Origin: JAEDHM01 sp964368645
GTDB lineage: Bacteria > Bacillota > Clostridia > Christensenellales > CAG-1252
Length of the DNA stretch: 64,000 nucleotides
Direction of reading: 5' to 3'
Assembly (NCBI GenBank): GCA_964368645.1
Contig: CAYJBY010000006.1
Location: 1-64,000, forward strand
Shown here: piece after piece, positions 53,893 to 62,467 of the stretch
Layout: each line of letters starts with the position of its first letter
How positions within the stretch are numbered: the stretch's first letter is position 1
Notes under the pieces: model-generated
The model's input: the letters and a program-made list of their open reading frames with translations, nothing else
Told to the model about the DNA's origin: nothing
Databases searched by the model: none
Program-made: the position numbers and the translations under genes

Positions 53893-55269
53893 ATGGAAAA
53901 ACTTTGGAAAGGACGTTTGCAGGAAGCGGCGGAACCGATTGCCGAGGAGCTTAACCGTTCTATCGGCGTGGACGGACGTATGTACCGTCAGGACGCTTTG
54001 GGCAGTATCGCTCACGCGGCTATGCTCAAGACCTGCGGCATTATTTCCGCCGAGGATTACGAGGCTATCGAAAAGGGTTTGACCGAAATCGTTGCCGATA
54101 TTGACAGCGGCAAGCTGACTATCGATCCCTTAGCCGAGGATATACACACCTTTTTGGAGGGCGAGCTGACCGCGAGAGTGGGCGAGGCAGGTAAAAGACT
54201 GCATACCGCAAGGAGCCGCAACGATCAGGTGGCAACCGACCTGAAATTGTATCTAAGAGAGCAAATTGCGGAAATCAAGGAGCTTTTGAAGTCCTTATTG
54301 CAGGTTATCCGCGAAAAGGCAAACGCCAACCTCAACACGGTTATGGCAGGCTACACTCATCTCCAAATCGCACAGCCCGTAACCTATGCTCAGTACCTTA
54401 TGGCTTACGCGTCGATGTTTATGCGCGACGTAACAAGGCTTGAGGACTGCACCAAGCGTATGAACACCTCTCCCTTGGGAAGCTGTGCGTTAGCTGGCAC
54501 AACCTATCCCGTTGACCGCAGACTGACCGCCGCCGCGCTTAACTTTACCGAGCCTTGCTCCAACAGTATGGACGGCGTTTCCGACCGCGACTACGTTATG
54601 GAGTTAAGCTCCGACTGCGCGGTTATTATGACTCACCTCAGCCGTCTTTCGGAGGAAATGATTATCTGGTCGGGAACCGAATTCGGATATTTGACTCTCC
54701 CCGACCGCTTTACCACAGGCTCCAGCATTATGCCCCAAAAGAAAAACCCCGATTTCGCCGAGCTGATAAGAGGTAAAACAGGGCGCGTCTTCGGGGATAT
54801 GATTTCGATTTTCACCGTTATGAAAGCTCTTCCCTTAGCGTATAACAAGGATATGCAGGAAGACAAGGAAGGGGTTTTTGACAGCATCGACACCGTCAAA
54901 AAATGCTTACAGGTTATGGCTCCGATGCTAATGTCCGTCAAGGTCAACGCCGAGGTTATGGCGGCAGGCGCGGAGAAAGGCTATATCAACGCCACCGACT
55001 GCGCCGATTATTTAACGCGCAAGGGTATGCCCTTCCGCACCGCTTACAAGCTGACAGGCGAGCTGGTCGCTTTGTGCGTTTCTCGCAAAATCCCTCTGTC
55101 CGCACTGCCCATCGCGGATTTCCGCGCGGCAAGCCCCTTGTTTGAAGAGGATATTTACGAGGCAATCTCCTTGTCCGTGTGCTTAGGCAAACGCACCTCC
55201 GAGGGCGGCCCGGCACCGCAGGCGGTCAAGGCGCAAATCGACCTTCTGGACAAGTTTTTATCCCGTTAA
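53893..55269 (+). CDS. argH: Argininosuccinate lyase
   Basis: The 458-residue enzyme splits argininosuccinate into arginine and fumarate. The start is ATG 53893 because GAGGAGATAACT stands upstream. The family signature GSSIMPQKKNPD (about residue 275) is exact, and AGYTHLQIAQP and TARSRNDQVATD are intact. It is the last gene behind the acyl-ligase cassette, 14 bp after it, so arginine synthesis may share that promoter here. argG lies on the other strand 2 kb downstream. Confidence 0.96.
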   Translation: MEKLWKGRLQEAAEPIAEELNRSIGVDGRMYRQDALGSIAHAAMLKTCGIISAEDYEAIEKGLTEIVADIDSGKLTIDPLAEDIHTFLEGELTARVGEAGKRLHTARSRNDQVATDLKLYLREQIAEIKELLKSLLQVIREKANANLNTVMAGYTHLQIAQPVTYAQYLMAYASMFMRDVTRLEDCTKRMNTSPLGSCALAGTTYPVDRRLTAAALNFTEPCSNSMDGVSDRDYVMELSSDCAVIMTHLSRLSEEMIIWSGTEFGYLTLPDRFTTGSSIMPQKKNPDFAELIRGKTGRVFGDMISIFTVMKALPLAYNKDMQEDKEGVFDSIDTVKKCLQVMAPMLMSVKVNAEVMAAGAEKGYINATDCADYLTRKGMPFRTAYKLTGELVALCVSRKIPLSALPIADFRAASPLFEEDIYEAISLSVCLGKRTSEGGPAPQAVKAQIDLLDKFLSR

Positions 55270-55287
55270 TCCATTTTATAATAGTTT

Positions 55288-55593
55288 TGTCATTCTGAGG
55301 AGTGAACTTTCACGGTCGGGATTTCTCGCAATACCGTGTAGCTCTGTCATTCTGAGGAGCAACCACGTTGCGCCCGTAACCCACGCTCTGTCATTCTGAG
55401 GAGTAATCTATTACGACGAAGAATCTCGCATTTATGCGGTATCTTACGTAGGACTGCTTTTTTTCTCGGGTTTCTCGCAAGAATATGTAATATTGTTGTG
55501 GGGTGGGTTCTCCAACGCCCTACTTTCTCCCCCTTGATTTTCCGCATAAATGCGAGATTCTTCACTTCGCATAAACGCTCGCTCAGAATGACA
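55288..55593. repeat. Cluster of dispersed repeats behind argH
   Basis: Three left-type starts (TGTCATTCTGAGGA at 55288, 55345 and 55389) and one right-type end (to TCAGAATGACA at 55593) form a nested palindrome. Inside is a copy (55466-55519) of a second repeat family, AAGAATATGTAATATTGTTG then TGGGGTGGGTTCTCCAACGC, which recurs at 57022-57063. Confidence 0.85.
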
Positions 55594-55633
55594 CCTACTT
55601 CTTCTCGTATCTTCTCCTAAACACCTACTATTT

Positions 55634-56524
55634 CTAACAATATTTTATTCTAAAATAATCAAGCAACCTCTTGAATTTGTCCTGTGCAAAAAGGCAGGTA
55701 TCTCTTAAATAGCCCCTTTCTCTTGTCCACTCGTGCAAGCCCCGATAATAAAACATTTTGGTTTCCTCGTCAATGACAAAAGGAACTATACCCTGTTTTA
55801 GACATTCTTTCAAAAGGATTAACCTACCCACTCTGCCGTTACCGTCCTGAAAAGGGTGTATCCGTTCAAAGCGATAATGGAAATCCAGCAGGTCATCAAC
55901 GCCCTTGTTTTTATTCAGGTTATATTCGTTCAAAAGCTCCGCCATTTTTGCCGATACGTCTTCCGGTGCGGCGGTTTCCTCGCCTCCTACCTCGTTGGGT
56001 ACGCGCTTGTATTCCCCCACGGCAAACCATTCCTTGCGGCTGTCGGCGGTGCCGTTTTTCAGCGTGCGGTGCAGCAGTTTGATAAAGCTCTCGGTAAGCT
56101 TGTCGTCAGCGTGCCGAATTACAAAATCAATACAACGAAAATGATTCGCCGTTTCAATAATGTCGTCCACGTTGACAGCCGTACCGTCAAGTCCGATAGT
56201 GTTTGTTTCATAAATATACCGCGTTTGGTCGTGAGTCAGGCGGCTTCCCTCAATATGGTTAGAGTTATAGGTTAGCTCTATCTGCAACCTATGATAAATG
56301 CCGCCGTGAGTTTGTGCGGATTGTTCTCTTTTCAGCACGGCAAGCAAACCGACCGCGCTCTCGCGTCCGTTTTTTCGCAAAGGTTTTTGAGCGGTTTCGG
56401 GAATATACCAAGTTTTACCCTTCAAAACAACTTCAGGTATTCGTTTTTCGGCGCAGTAATTGCGAACGCTCCTTTCGGACACGTTCCATTTTTTTGCGGC
56501 TTCTGCAACGGAAAGATATTTCAT
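55634..56524 (-). CDS. Fic-family protein with N-terminal helix-turn-helix
   Basis: The 296-residue protein starts with a MerR/excisionase-like DNA-binding helix-turn-helix (MKYLSVAEAAKKWNVSERSV, 1-50). The inhibitory motif YNSNHIEGSRLT (86-97, class II type) and the core HPFQDGNGRVGR (from His223) follow. It has all residues for AMP transfer, and the HTH suggests that it binds its own promoter or another DNA target. It is unlike the other Fic protein of this window (20864-21850), which carries its extra domain at the C-terminus. It stands alone between repeat clusters. Confidence 0.9.
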   Translation of the reverse strand: MKYLSVAEAAKKWNVSERSVRNYCAEKRIPEVVLKGKTWYIPETAQKPLRKNGRESAVGLLAVLKREQSAQTHGGIYHRLQIELTYNSNHIEGSRLTHDQTRYIYETNTIGLDGTAVNVDDIIETANHFRCIDFVIRHADDKLTESFIKLLHRTLKNGTADSRKEWFAVGEYKRVPNEVGGEETAAPEDVSAKMAELLNEYNLNKNKGVDDLLDFHYRFERIHPFQDGNGRVGRLILLKECLKQGIVPFVIDEETKMFYYRGLHEWTRERGYLRDTCLFAQDKFKRLLDYFRIKYC

Positions 56525-56711
56525 AATTGTAACCTCACACTACTATTATATCACATTATCGGCAAAAAACAACCCACATAATCGCTCAAAAGGCAATGTT
56601 TTTGCCGATAGCACACACTGATTAACCATATCGGCGCACCATAGCCCTTGACTTTCCGCAAGAATACGGTATTATGTCTTCTCCGTTTCAGCGCATAACG
56701 ATACTTTATTC

Positions 56712-56876
56712 TGTCATTCTGAGGGGCAACCACGTTGCGCCCGTAACTCGTGCTTTGTCATTCTGAGGAGCAACCACGTTGCAACGAAGAATCTCGCGTT
56801 TACGCGCTTTTTTACGTTGTTTTCCGCCTGTCGGCGAGATTCTTCACTTCGAGCAAAGCTCTCGTTCAGAATGACA
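56712..56876. repeat. Dispersed palindromic repeat element with an extra left end
   Basis: Left-type starts at 56712 and 56756 and a right-type end at 56876 give a 121-bp inverted-repeat element (56756-56876) with an additional 44-bp half in front. Confidence 0.85.
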
Positions 56877-56974
56877 GAACTGTGTTTTCGTAAAAATTCG
56901 TTTGCTTATTTGTGAACAGGTTCAGCTTTTCTCCCTATTCGTTCGCTCCAAAGACTTGCCCTCTCCCCGGGGTT

Positions 56975-57112
56975 CCCCACAATACGTCGCACGTTTTTAT
57001 GGGGTGGTTGTCGGGGTTCCCCGCAAGAATATGTGATATTGTTGTGGGGTGGGTTCTCCAACGCATTTCTTTCTCGGGGTTCCCCGCAAAAACGTCGCAC
57101 GTTTTTGTGGGG
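56975..57112. repeat. Three tandem GGGG/CCCC hairpins
   Basis: CCCCACAATACGT...GGGG (56975-57004), CCCCGCAAGAATATG...GGGG (57019-57049) and CCCCGCAAAAACGT...GGGG (57082-57112) are three long, mutually similar hairpins, each introduced by GGGGTTCC. They lie between the second Fic gene and the argG terminator. Confidence 0.8.
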
Positions 57113-57120
57113 TAATAGAA

Positions 57121-57148
57121 AAAACCGACGGTACAACCGTCGGTTTTG
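57121..57148. terminator. Terminator downstream of argG
   Basis: AAAACCGACGG and CCGTCGGTTTT with a five-base loop lie 160 bp past the argG stop (minus strand), with T-rich or A-rich flanks on both sides. Confidence 0.8.
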
Positions 57149-57310
57149 TTTTCTATAGCATTTTCCCCTTTTCGTTTTATGCTATCGGCTCTTAAAAACG
57201 GTGAGCCGTTACCGCTTTTATCGGCAAAAAATACCGATTGTTTTTTGTTTTGTTTGACCGCCGTCATTTCTTCCTTGACTGCCGTCTTTGCATATTGCGG
57301 ACTGCCGATT

Positions 57311-58540
57311 TTATTTTTTGTTGAGCTTATTAACCGCCGCCTGCACCTTGATAGGAAGACCGAAAAGGTTGATAAAGCCTGCGCTGTCCGCCTGATTATA
57401 CACGTTGTCCTCGCCGAAGGTTGCGATTTGCTCGGAGTACAAAGACCAGTCGCTCCACACGCCTGCTTTGATGATATTGCCCTTATAGAGCTTGAGCTTA
57501 ACCTTACCTGTAACGTGTTCCTGCGTCTTATCCACGAAAGCGGAAAGAGCCTCTCTTAGCGGAGTAAACCACTGACCGTTGTAAACCAACTCCGCAAAGG
57601 TGATTGCGATTTCCTTTTTCTTGTGAGCGGTCATCTTGTCAAGAGTCACTGTCTCCAGATAATCGTGCGCCGCGTAAAGTATCGTGCCGCCGGGGGTTTC
57701 GTAAACGCCGTGGGATTTCATACCGACAAGACGGTTTTCCACTACGTCCAAAAGGCCTATGCCGTTAGCTCCGCCAAGCTCGTTGAGCTTGTAAATAATA
57801 TCCTTTGCGCTGAGAGCCTCGCCGTCCAGCTTAACAGGTACGCCTGCTTCAAACTCCAACTCAACGTAGGTCGCCTTGTCGGGAGCGGTCATAGGAGAAA
57901 CGCCCATTTCAAGGAAGCCCTTTTTGTCATATTGCGGCTCGTTCTCGGGGAATTCCAAATCCAAACCCTCGTGAGATAAGTGCCACATATTCTTATCCTT
58001 GGAATAGTTGGTTTCGCGGTTGATTTTCAGAGGGATATTGTGCGCCTCGGCGTACTCGATCTCTTCCTCACGGGATTTTATGCTCCATTCTCTCCAAGGA
58101 GCGATTATCTGCATATCGGGAGCGAAAGCCTTAATCGTCAGCTCGAAACGCACCTGATCGTTGCCCTTGCCTGTACAGCCGTGACAAATCGCGTCCGCGC
58201 CCTCTTTGACGGCGATTTCCGCCAAGTGCTTGGCGATAACAGGTCTTGCAAAAGAGGTACCTAAAAGGTAGCCCTCGTAATCCGCGCCGGCTTTAACGGT
58301 GGGGATAATAAAATCATTGACGAACTCGTCTTCCAAGTTCATAACGTACAGCTTGGACGCGCCGGTCTTGATTGCCTTTTCCTCCAAGCCCTCCAGCTCG
58401 TCGCCCTGTCCCACGTTACCGGAAACAGCTATAACCTCGCAGTTATTGTAATTCTCTTTAAGCCAGGGAATAATGATTGAAGTGTCAAGTCCGCCTGAGT
58501 AAGCCAGTACAACCTTTTTGATATCCTGTTTGCTTTTCAT
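57311..58540 (-). CDS. argG: Argininosuccinate synthase
   Basis: The 409-residue enzyme joins citrulline and aspartate with ATP. The P-loop AYSGGLDTS (13-21), HGCTGKGNDQVRFE and EGLDLEFPENE are intact. The start at 58540 follows GGAGGTCATT. It is monocistronic, with its own promoter and an ARG-box-like site, and a terminator beyond the stop. Together with argF (33.9 kb) and argH (53.9 kb) it supplies the last three steps of arginine synthesis. Confidence 0.97.
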   Translation of the reverse strand: MKSKQDIKKVVLAYSGGLDTSIIIPWLKENYNNCEVIAVSGNVGQGDELEGLEEKAIKTGASKLYVMNLEDEFVNDFIIPTVKAGADYEGYLLGTSFARPVIAKHLAEIAVKEGADAICHGCTGKGNDQVRFELTIKAFAPDMQIIAPWREWSIKSREEEIEYAEAHNIPLKINRETNYSKDKNMWHLSHEGLDLEFPENEPQYDKKGFLEMGVSPMTAPDKATYVELEFEAGVPVKLDGEALSAKDIIYKLNELGGANGIGLLDVVENRLVGMKSHGVYETPGGTILYAAHDYLETVTLDKMTAHKKKEIAITFAELVYNGQWFTPLREALSAFVDKTQEHVTGKVKLKLYKGNIIKAGVWSDWSLYSEQIATFGEDNVYNQADSAGFINLFGLPIKVQAAVNKLNKK

Positions 58541-58592
58541 AATGACCTCCGATATTCACGCAGAGAATCTTCTCTCCGCACGTTACCCCCAT

Positions 58593-58621
58593 ATCATAAT
58601 TCCGCTTTTGATTAATGTCAA
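58593..58621 (-). promoter_or_regulatory. Promoter of argG
   Basis: On the minus strand TTGACA (58616-58621), a 17-bp spacer and TATGAT (58593-58598) place the start of RNA near 58587, about 45 nt before the ATG. Confidence 0.8.
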
Positions 58622-58629
58622 CTGTTTTT

Positions 58630-58643
58630 TGCATAAACATTCA
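58630..58643. promoter_or_regulatory. ARG box next to the argG promoter
   Basis: TGCATAAACATTCA matches the ArgR/AhrC half-site pair TGAAT-N4-ATTCA with one difference. It lies 9 bp upstream of the -35. Related TATGCA-rich sequences follow at 58669-58725. No argR gene is in the window. Confidence 0.6.
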
Positions 58644-58878
58644 AATATTTTATTTATATTTTGCCAAATATGCAATATTTACAAAGTTTTATGCAAAATG
58701 CGCATATTTTATATGTGGCTTATGCACCGCAGACCGAAAACCCGCGTTGCACCCTCTCCTCTTACGCAATTATCCGCTCCGCTCCCCGAAAAACGAAATT
58801 ATTGTACTATATAAAACAATCAAAAATGGTAAGTGTTTTATGCTTGCTCATAGTAGGCGTTACATTCCGCTCAAATAA

Positions 58879-58917
58879 AAAAACGTAGCTGCTCCAAATT
58901 GAAACAGCCACGTTTTT
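58879..58917 (-). terminator. Terminator of the HExxH-protein gene
   Basis: AAAAACGT-AGCTG ... CAGC-C-ACGTTTTT forms a long stem right behind the minus-strand stop at 58924. T and A runs allow action in both directions. Confidence 0.75.
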
Positions 58918-58923
58918 AATTCA

Positions 58924-60867
58924 TTACATTTTGAAAAGCTTTCCGCTTATTGATAATTTGGCATTATCCTGTTTCTTTACTTCTATACTAACGTATTTCA
59001 GTAAATCGTCTTGCGGATCCCATTTGAAGCTATTATTTACATCCTTTCGATACGGTTTTATATATTCGCGTTTTGGTAAACAAACATTCAAATTGTCACC
59101 TAATTGCTTTTCAACAATAGTTTTATCAACGGTATATCTTGAAGCTATCATTGTTGCAATGCGTTCGCAATTTATTCCGTTCGACTGGTGGAGACCGCAA
59201 ATAATACCGTCTATCATAGGTTTTACCACGCGAACAATGCTTTTCGGCTTTAATTTTTCGTTTGGTACGTGAATTGTCAGTTCTAGAAAAATACTTTCAT
59301 TGGAATCGATTTTAGCGTCTGTTTTAATATTTGCCGCATTCCTTTTCATCATATCGAAATAGGCGTAAGGCTTTGTATTGGAGTTGATTTTTGAAATCTC
59401 AAATCCGTCCCACTTGCAAATAGGCTTGTCGGATTTTTTAACAGGATTTTCTAATACTTGGTAATGGTAGTAATAAAGCTTATCGAATACTATTGAACTT
59501 TTTTCGCCGGAAAAACTAAGATTGTCCGTTGCAAGCGAAGAAAAACAGCTCTTGCCGTCAATATTATAGAATAACAAGTTTTCTATATCAGCACCCGATG
59601 GTGCTTTACCGCAAAACTCAGCATACAAATTACCCGTCGTTGCATCAATGATTTTGCCTAGAGCACTTTGCAACGCGCTTTTTAAGGAATGTTTTTCGGA
59701 GTTCATCGAGTCTTTTTCCCCAATCGTGTATGGCACGTATAATTTAGATATTGCCCAAACATTTCTCTCATCATAAAAGGTAACGTAATTGAGAGTTATG
59801 CTATATTTTTCTGTCTTAAACGCATTGATAAGACTGTAGGCTAAACTCCAATCTCTTTTTGATACGCATATAACAAGATCCAACAACGAAGGTTCGCTTA
59901 TTTTAGTTTTTTTGCTTACCGTTCTCAGTATGCTTTCTCCGGCATATCCCCACCCGGGGAAAACGCGTTTTTCAGAATGCTTTTCCACCCAATTTACAAG
60001 CCCGACATCGCCGTTTTTCTGCGCAAAAATGTACTGCATTGTTTCTGCAACGGTTTCCAGCACGGCATCCTTACTTACTATATCGTTATTTTGCGGATTG
60101 CCGCTCATTAAGCTTATATGAAGGTAATGAGTGTATTCGTGCGCAAAAACAGATTCGGCTAAATGCTTTTCGGAGATTTGCTTATCTTGTGCCTCATCAA
60201 CGATATTTTCTAAACACAAATAAATTGTGGACTTATTAAAACAGCACAATCCAAGTATCGAACTGCTGCTCATTAAGATAATTTCTTGAATCTTGATAAG
60301 CACGTCGATTAGCTTTTGCAAGTCCGCCTCTATCAAATTATTTTTTGTCGCTTCCTTAGTCTGTTCTATACAGGGAATTAAGTCTGATAAAATGTTCTTG
60401 ACTGATGTAAAATCAGTCTCGTCAGCTTTTTTCACGCTTTCATAGACTTTTTTGAGTGCGTTAATTTTCCAACCATCTTTTTCATCGAAGTATTTTTCAC
60501 ATCCATCAATAAGCGGATATAATTCATTTGCAACAAATTGTAACTTGGAAATTATTGTTGGACGGTAATATTCTTCAATTGTTTTCGATTCAACAAACTC
60601 GACTTTACATACGCCCACGCTCGCAGTCGCAATGCTAGCTAACCGGCTATAAACACTCCGCAGGTTTTCTATATACTGTAATTTTTTAACGTGCTTTACC
60701 AGTGCGTCAAGGTCAATACCACGATATATTTTTGACTTCGTGACAAAAACAGACATATTCTTCTCACACTGCGCATTGTGCAATATTCCGTCTTGCGTAT
60801 TATAACTATAAACTTCCGGATTTACCCATTCAATATAACTTGCATTCAAATCCGATATGGGAAACAA
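58924..60867 (-). CDS. Unknown protein with HExxH zinc-protease motif
   Basis: The 647-residue protein, counted from TTG 60867, has a single recognisable motif, HEYTHYLH (243-250), the HExxH zinc site, with Glu271 or Glu275 in LETVAETM as possible third ligand (gluzincin pattern). The N-terminal 230 residues are helical; the C-terminal 300 residues have mixed structure and several Trp/Tyr-rich blocks. No signal peptide is present, so it is cytosolic. The same frame continues upstream through ECLGTNATNT to a TAA at 60901-60903, the stop of the preceding 66-residue gene. That suggests one longer gene with a nonsense codon. Base use is AT-richer than the neighbours. No family is recognised. Confidence 0.7.
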   Translation of the reverse strand: MFPISDLNASYIEWVNPEVYSYNTQDGILHNAQCEKNMSVFVTKSKIYRGIDLDALVKHVKKLQYIENLRSVYSRLASIATASVGVCKVEFVESKTIEEYYRPTIISKLQFVANELYPLIDGCEKYFDEKDGWKINALKKVYESVKKADETDFTSVKNILSDLIPCIEQTKEATKNNLIEADLQKLIDVLIKIQEIILMSSSSILGLCCFNKSTIYLCLENIVDEAQDKQISEKHLAESVFAHEYTHYLHISLMSGNPQNNDIVSKDAVLETVAETMQYIFAQKNGDVGLVNWVEKHSEKRVFPGWGYAGESILRTVSKKTKISEPSLLDLVICVSKRDWSLAYSLINAFKTEKYSITLNYVTFYDERNVWAISKLYVPYTIGEKDSMNSEKHSLKSALQSALGKIIDATTGNLYAEFCGKAPSGADIENLLFYNIDGKSCFSSLATDNLSFSGEKSSIVFDKLYYYHYQVLENPVKKSDKPICKWDGFEISKINSNTKPYAYFDMMKRNAANIKTDAKIDSNESIFLELTIHVPNEKLKPKSIVRVVKPMIDGIICGLHQSNGINCERIATMIASRYTVDKTIVEKQLGDNLNVCLPKREYIKPYRKDVNNSFKWDPQDDLLKYVSIEVKKQDNAKLSISGKLFKM

Positions 60868-60900
60868 CGTATTGGTTGCGTTTGTTCCTAAACATTCAAA

Positions 60901-61101
60901 TTAGCCGTTCACCTTTTTAAGTAATGGATTATTTCCCTTGCAATGATCCCCGAAAATAAGGGTAATCGCCGTTGGTTCAACGGTATTACCATTAATTATT
61001 GAAAGTTCTTGAGCAACTTTGTCTTTTAACTGCTCCGACGAAAACCTTTTACCGCTATTCTTGCGTATGACTTCATCTAATGCGTTTTTTTGTCCTTTCA
61101 T
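60901..61101 (-). CDS. Small N-terminal domain separated by TAA from the HExxH gene
   Basis: This 66-residue frame has an excellent start (AAGGGGAGAAGAAAATG) and its own strong promoter, so it is translated. It resembles a small helical domain (LDEVIRKNSGKRFSSEQLKD then KVAQEL) of the winged-helix kind found at the front of some restriction-type and defence proteins; that resemblance is only by pattern. Its stop lies in the same frame as the large HExxH frame, with no other stop between, so the original protein probably had about 725 residues. It could also be a short stand-alone protein with weak read-through. Confidence 0.6.
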   Translation of the reverse strand: MKGQKNALDEVIRKNSGKRFSSEQLKDKVAQELSIINGNTVEPTAITLIFGDHCKGNNPLLKKVNG

Positions 61102-61130
61102 TTTCTTCTCCCCTTTACAATATTAGCTTT

Positions 61131-61159
61131 ATTATAATTTTTTTGATAAAGAATGTCAA
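61131..61159 (-). promoter_or_regulatory. Minus-strand promoter of the HExxH gene pair
   Basis: TTGACA (61154-61159 on the minus strand), a 17-bp spacer and TATAAT (61131-61136) are perfect consensus boxes. Confidence 0.85.
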
Positions 61160-61227
61160 TACCCTAATGTCCGATAAACTTCCCTCCTACTATTAAATAA
61201 CATTTTATAATTCAAATAGGTGACGAA

Positions 61228-62154
61228 ATGGATAAAATAAAGCTATTAGAAACAACCAAATCTTTTTCAAAAAAGAATTACATCACTGCGGTATATAACA
61301 AATTGCTTTCCGCTTGTATCGAATACCCGATACCGAGTCAGAAATTTTCCCGTAATTTGAAGTGGAACCTACAGGATATCTTTATTGAAGAAACCGAGAA
61401 ACGCGATACACTATCAAAAATTGCCGTTGCTATCTGTACGGGCGAGACGCGTGAAGACAAAATAGACAAGCTTTTAAGCGGATTCGATAAGGAGTACATC
61501 TACAATTTAGGCAGGTCGCTACTGTATGATTTCGGAATAAAAAACTCTTTTGTCAATGAATATCCCCATATCGTAAGCATAGCGATTACAAATAAAAATG
61601 CCAAAACAGAAAGCTTACAAATTCACCTTACAGAAGGCATTAATCGCGTTAATTTATGTAAGTACAAATCCGAATACTCAGCCGAAACGGTAGCAAGTGC
61701 TATTATGTGGTGTCTGCGCGGAATACCATCGGAAATTATAAATGATGTTAGTTCTGAATATTTTTTATCCGAGTCGGCAAAAGAAAGATTGCTTAGCGGT
61801 AAGAGTAAAACAGAAACGGTAATAGCTAAGCTAACCGTTGAATCAAGCGACGGCTGTTTTTGCGGAGCCGATGCAAAAGCAGAATTTGAATTAAAAGACG
61901 GAAAGATAATATCTGACTTTTACACCGATTCTCGGGAAGAAAAAACCGCTGAAGCGTATTTTAAGGGGCTTTGGAATAACACTTTCATAAGCAAATTCGG
62001 TGTAAAACACGGTAATATTTCCGAGATTATCGCTCACGCAAGAAGTAATCGTTTTCCTGTGCTTATTGATTTAAGCGAGGTAGAAACCGAAAGCGTATTA
62101 ACCGAAATCCTTTCTCTCAAAAATCAAATTGTTATTTTCGAGACCGATAAATAA
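61228..62154 (+). CDS. Unknown protein divergent to the HExxH gene
   Basis: The 308-residue soluble protein has no motif I recognise. A helical N-terminal third (to about 110) is followed by mixed alpha/beta structure; the end (FPVLIDLSEVETESVLTEIL then IVIFETDK) looks like a Rossmann-type strand-helix-strand. It starts 127 bp from the divergent 66-residue gene with AGGTGACGAA before ATG and a TATAAT at 61206-61211, so both sides share one control region. It is AT-rich like the HExxH gene and unlike the genes further out, which suggests joint acquisition. The remaining 180 bp to clpB hold no gene. Confidence 0.7.
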   Translation: MDKIKLLETTKSFSKKNYITAVYNKLLSACIEYPIPSQKFSRNLKWNLQDIFIEETEKRDTLSKIAVAICTGETREDKIDKLLSGFDKEYIYNLGRSLLYDFGIKNSFVNEYPHIVSIAITNKNAKTESLQIHLTEGINRVNLCKYKSEYSAETVASAIMWCLRGIPSEIINDVSSEYFLSESAKERLLSGKSKTETVIAKLTVESSDGCFCGADAKAEFELKDGKIISDFYTDSREEKTAEAYFKGLWNNTFISKFGVKHGNISEIIAHARSNRFPVLIDLSEVETESVLTEILSLKNQIVIFETDK

Positions 62155-62332
62155 ATGAGAATCGGCAAGGCATAAAACGAATATCAAAAAATGCTCTTAT
62201 GGGAAACGCTTACTCTACCTTTTTTGTTTTTCAAATTTCTTTATTTATACCCCCCTATCTGTCATATTTTGTAAGAGGGGGAGGAAATTGTTGGAAGTTT
62301 TTATTCTTTTTTGAGAAAAAAGCCGAAACCCC

Positions 62333-62360
62333 TTGACAAATTTTCAAAATGCGGTAAAAT
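62333..62360 (+). promoter_or_regulatory. Promoter of clpB
   Basis: TTGACA (62333-62338), a 16-bp spacer and TAAAAT (62355-62360) lie about 100 bp before clpB. Confidence 0.75.
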
Positions 62361-62361
62361 A

Positions 62362-62388
62362 TTAGCAGTTGAATACATTGATTGCTAA
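62362..62388. promoter_or_regulatory. CIRCE-like operator (HrcA) of clpB
   Basis: TTAGCAGTT-N9-GATTGCTAA has the exact 9-9-9 geometry of CIRCE (TTAGCACTC-N9-GAGTGCTAA), with the outer six bases of each arm intact and changes only in the inner bases. It sits right behind the -10, where bound HrcA blocks transcription. Confidence 0.65.
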
Positions 62389-62467
62389 CAGTCATTTCCG
62401 AAGAGTGCCAAAAACGGGCAAGTATCGGATTGACTTAATTACCTAATACTTAAAAGGAGGCAATGTT

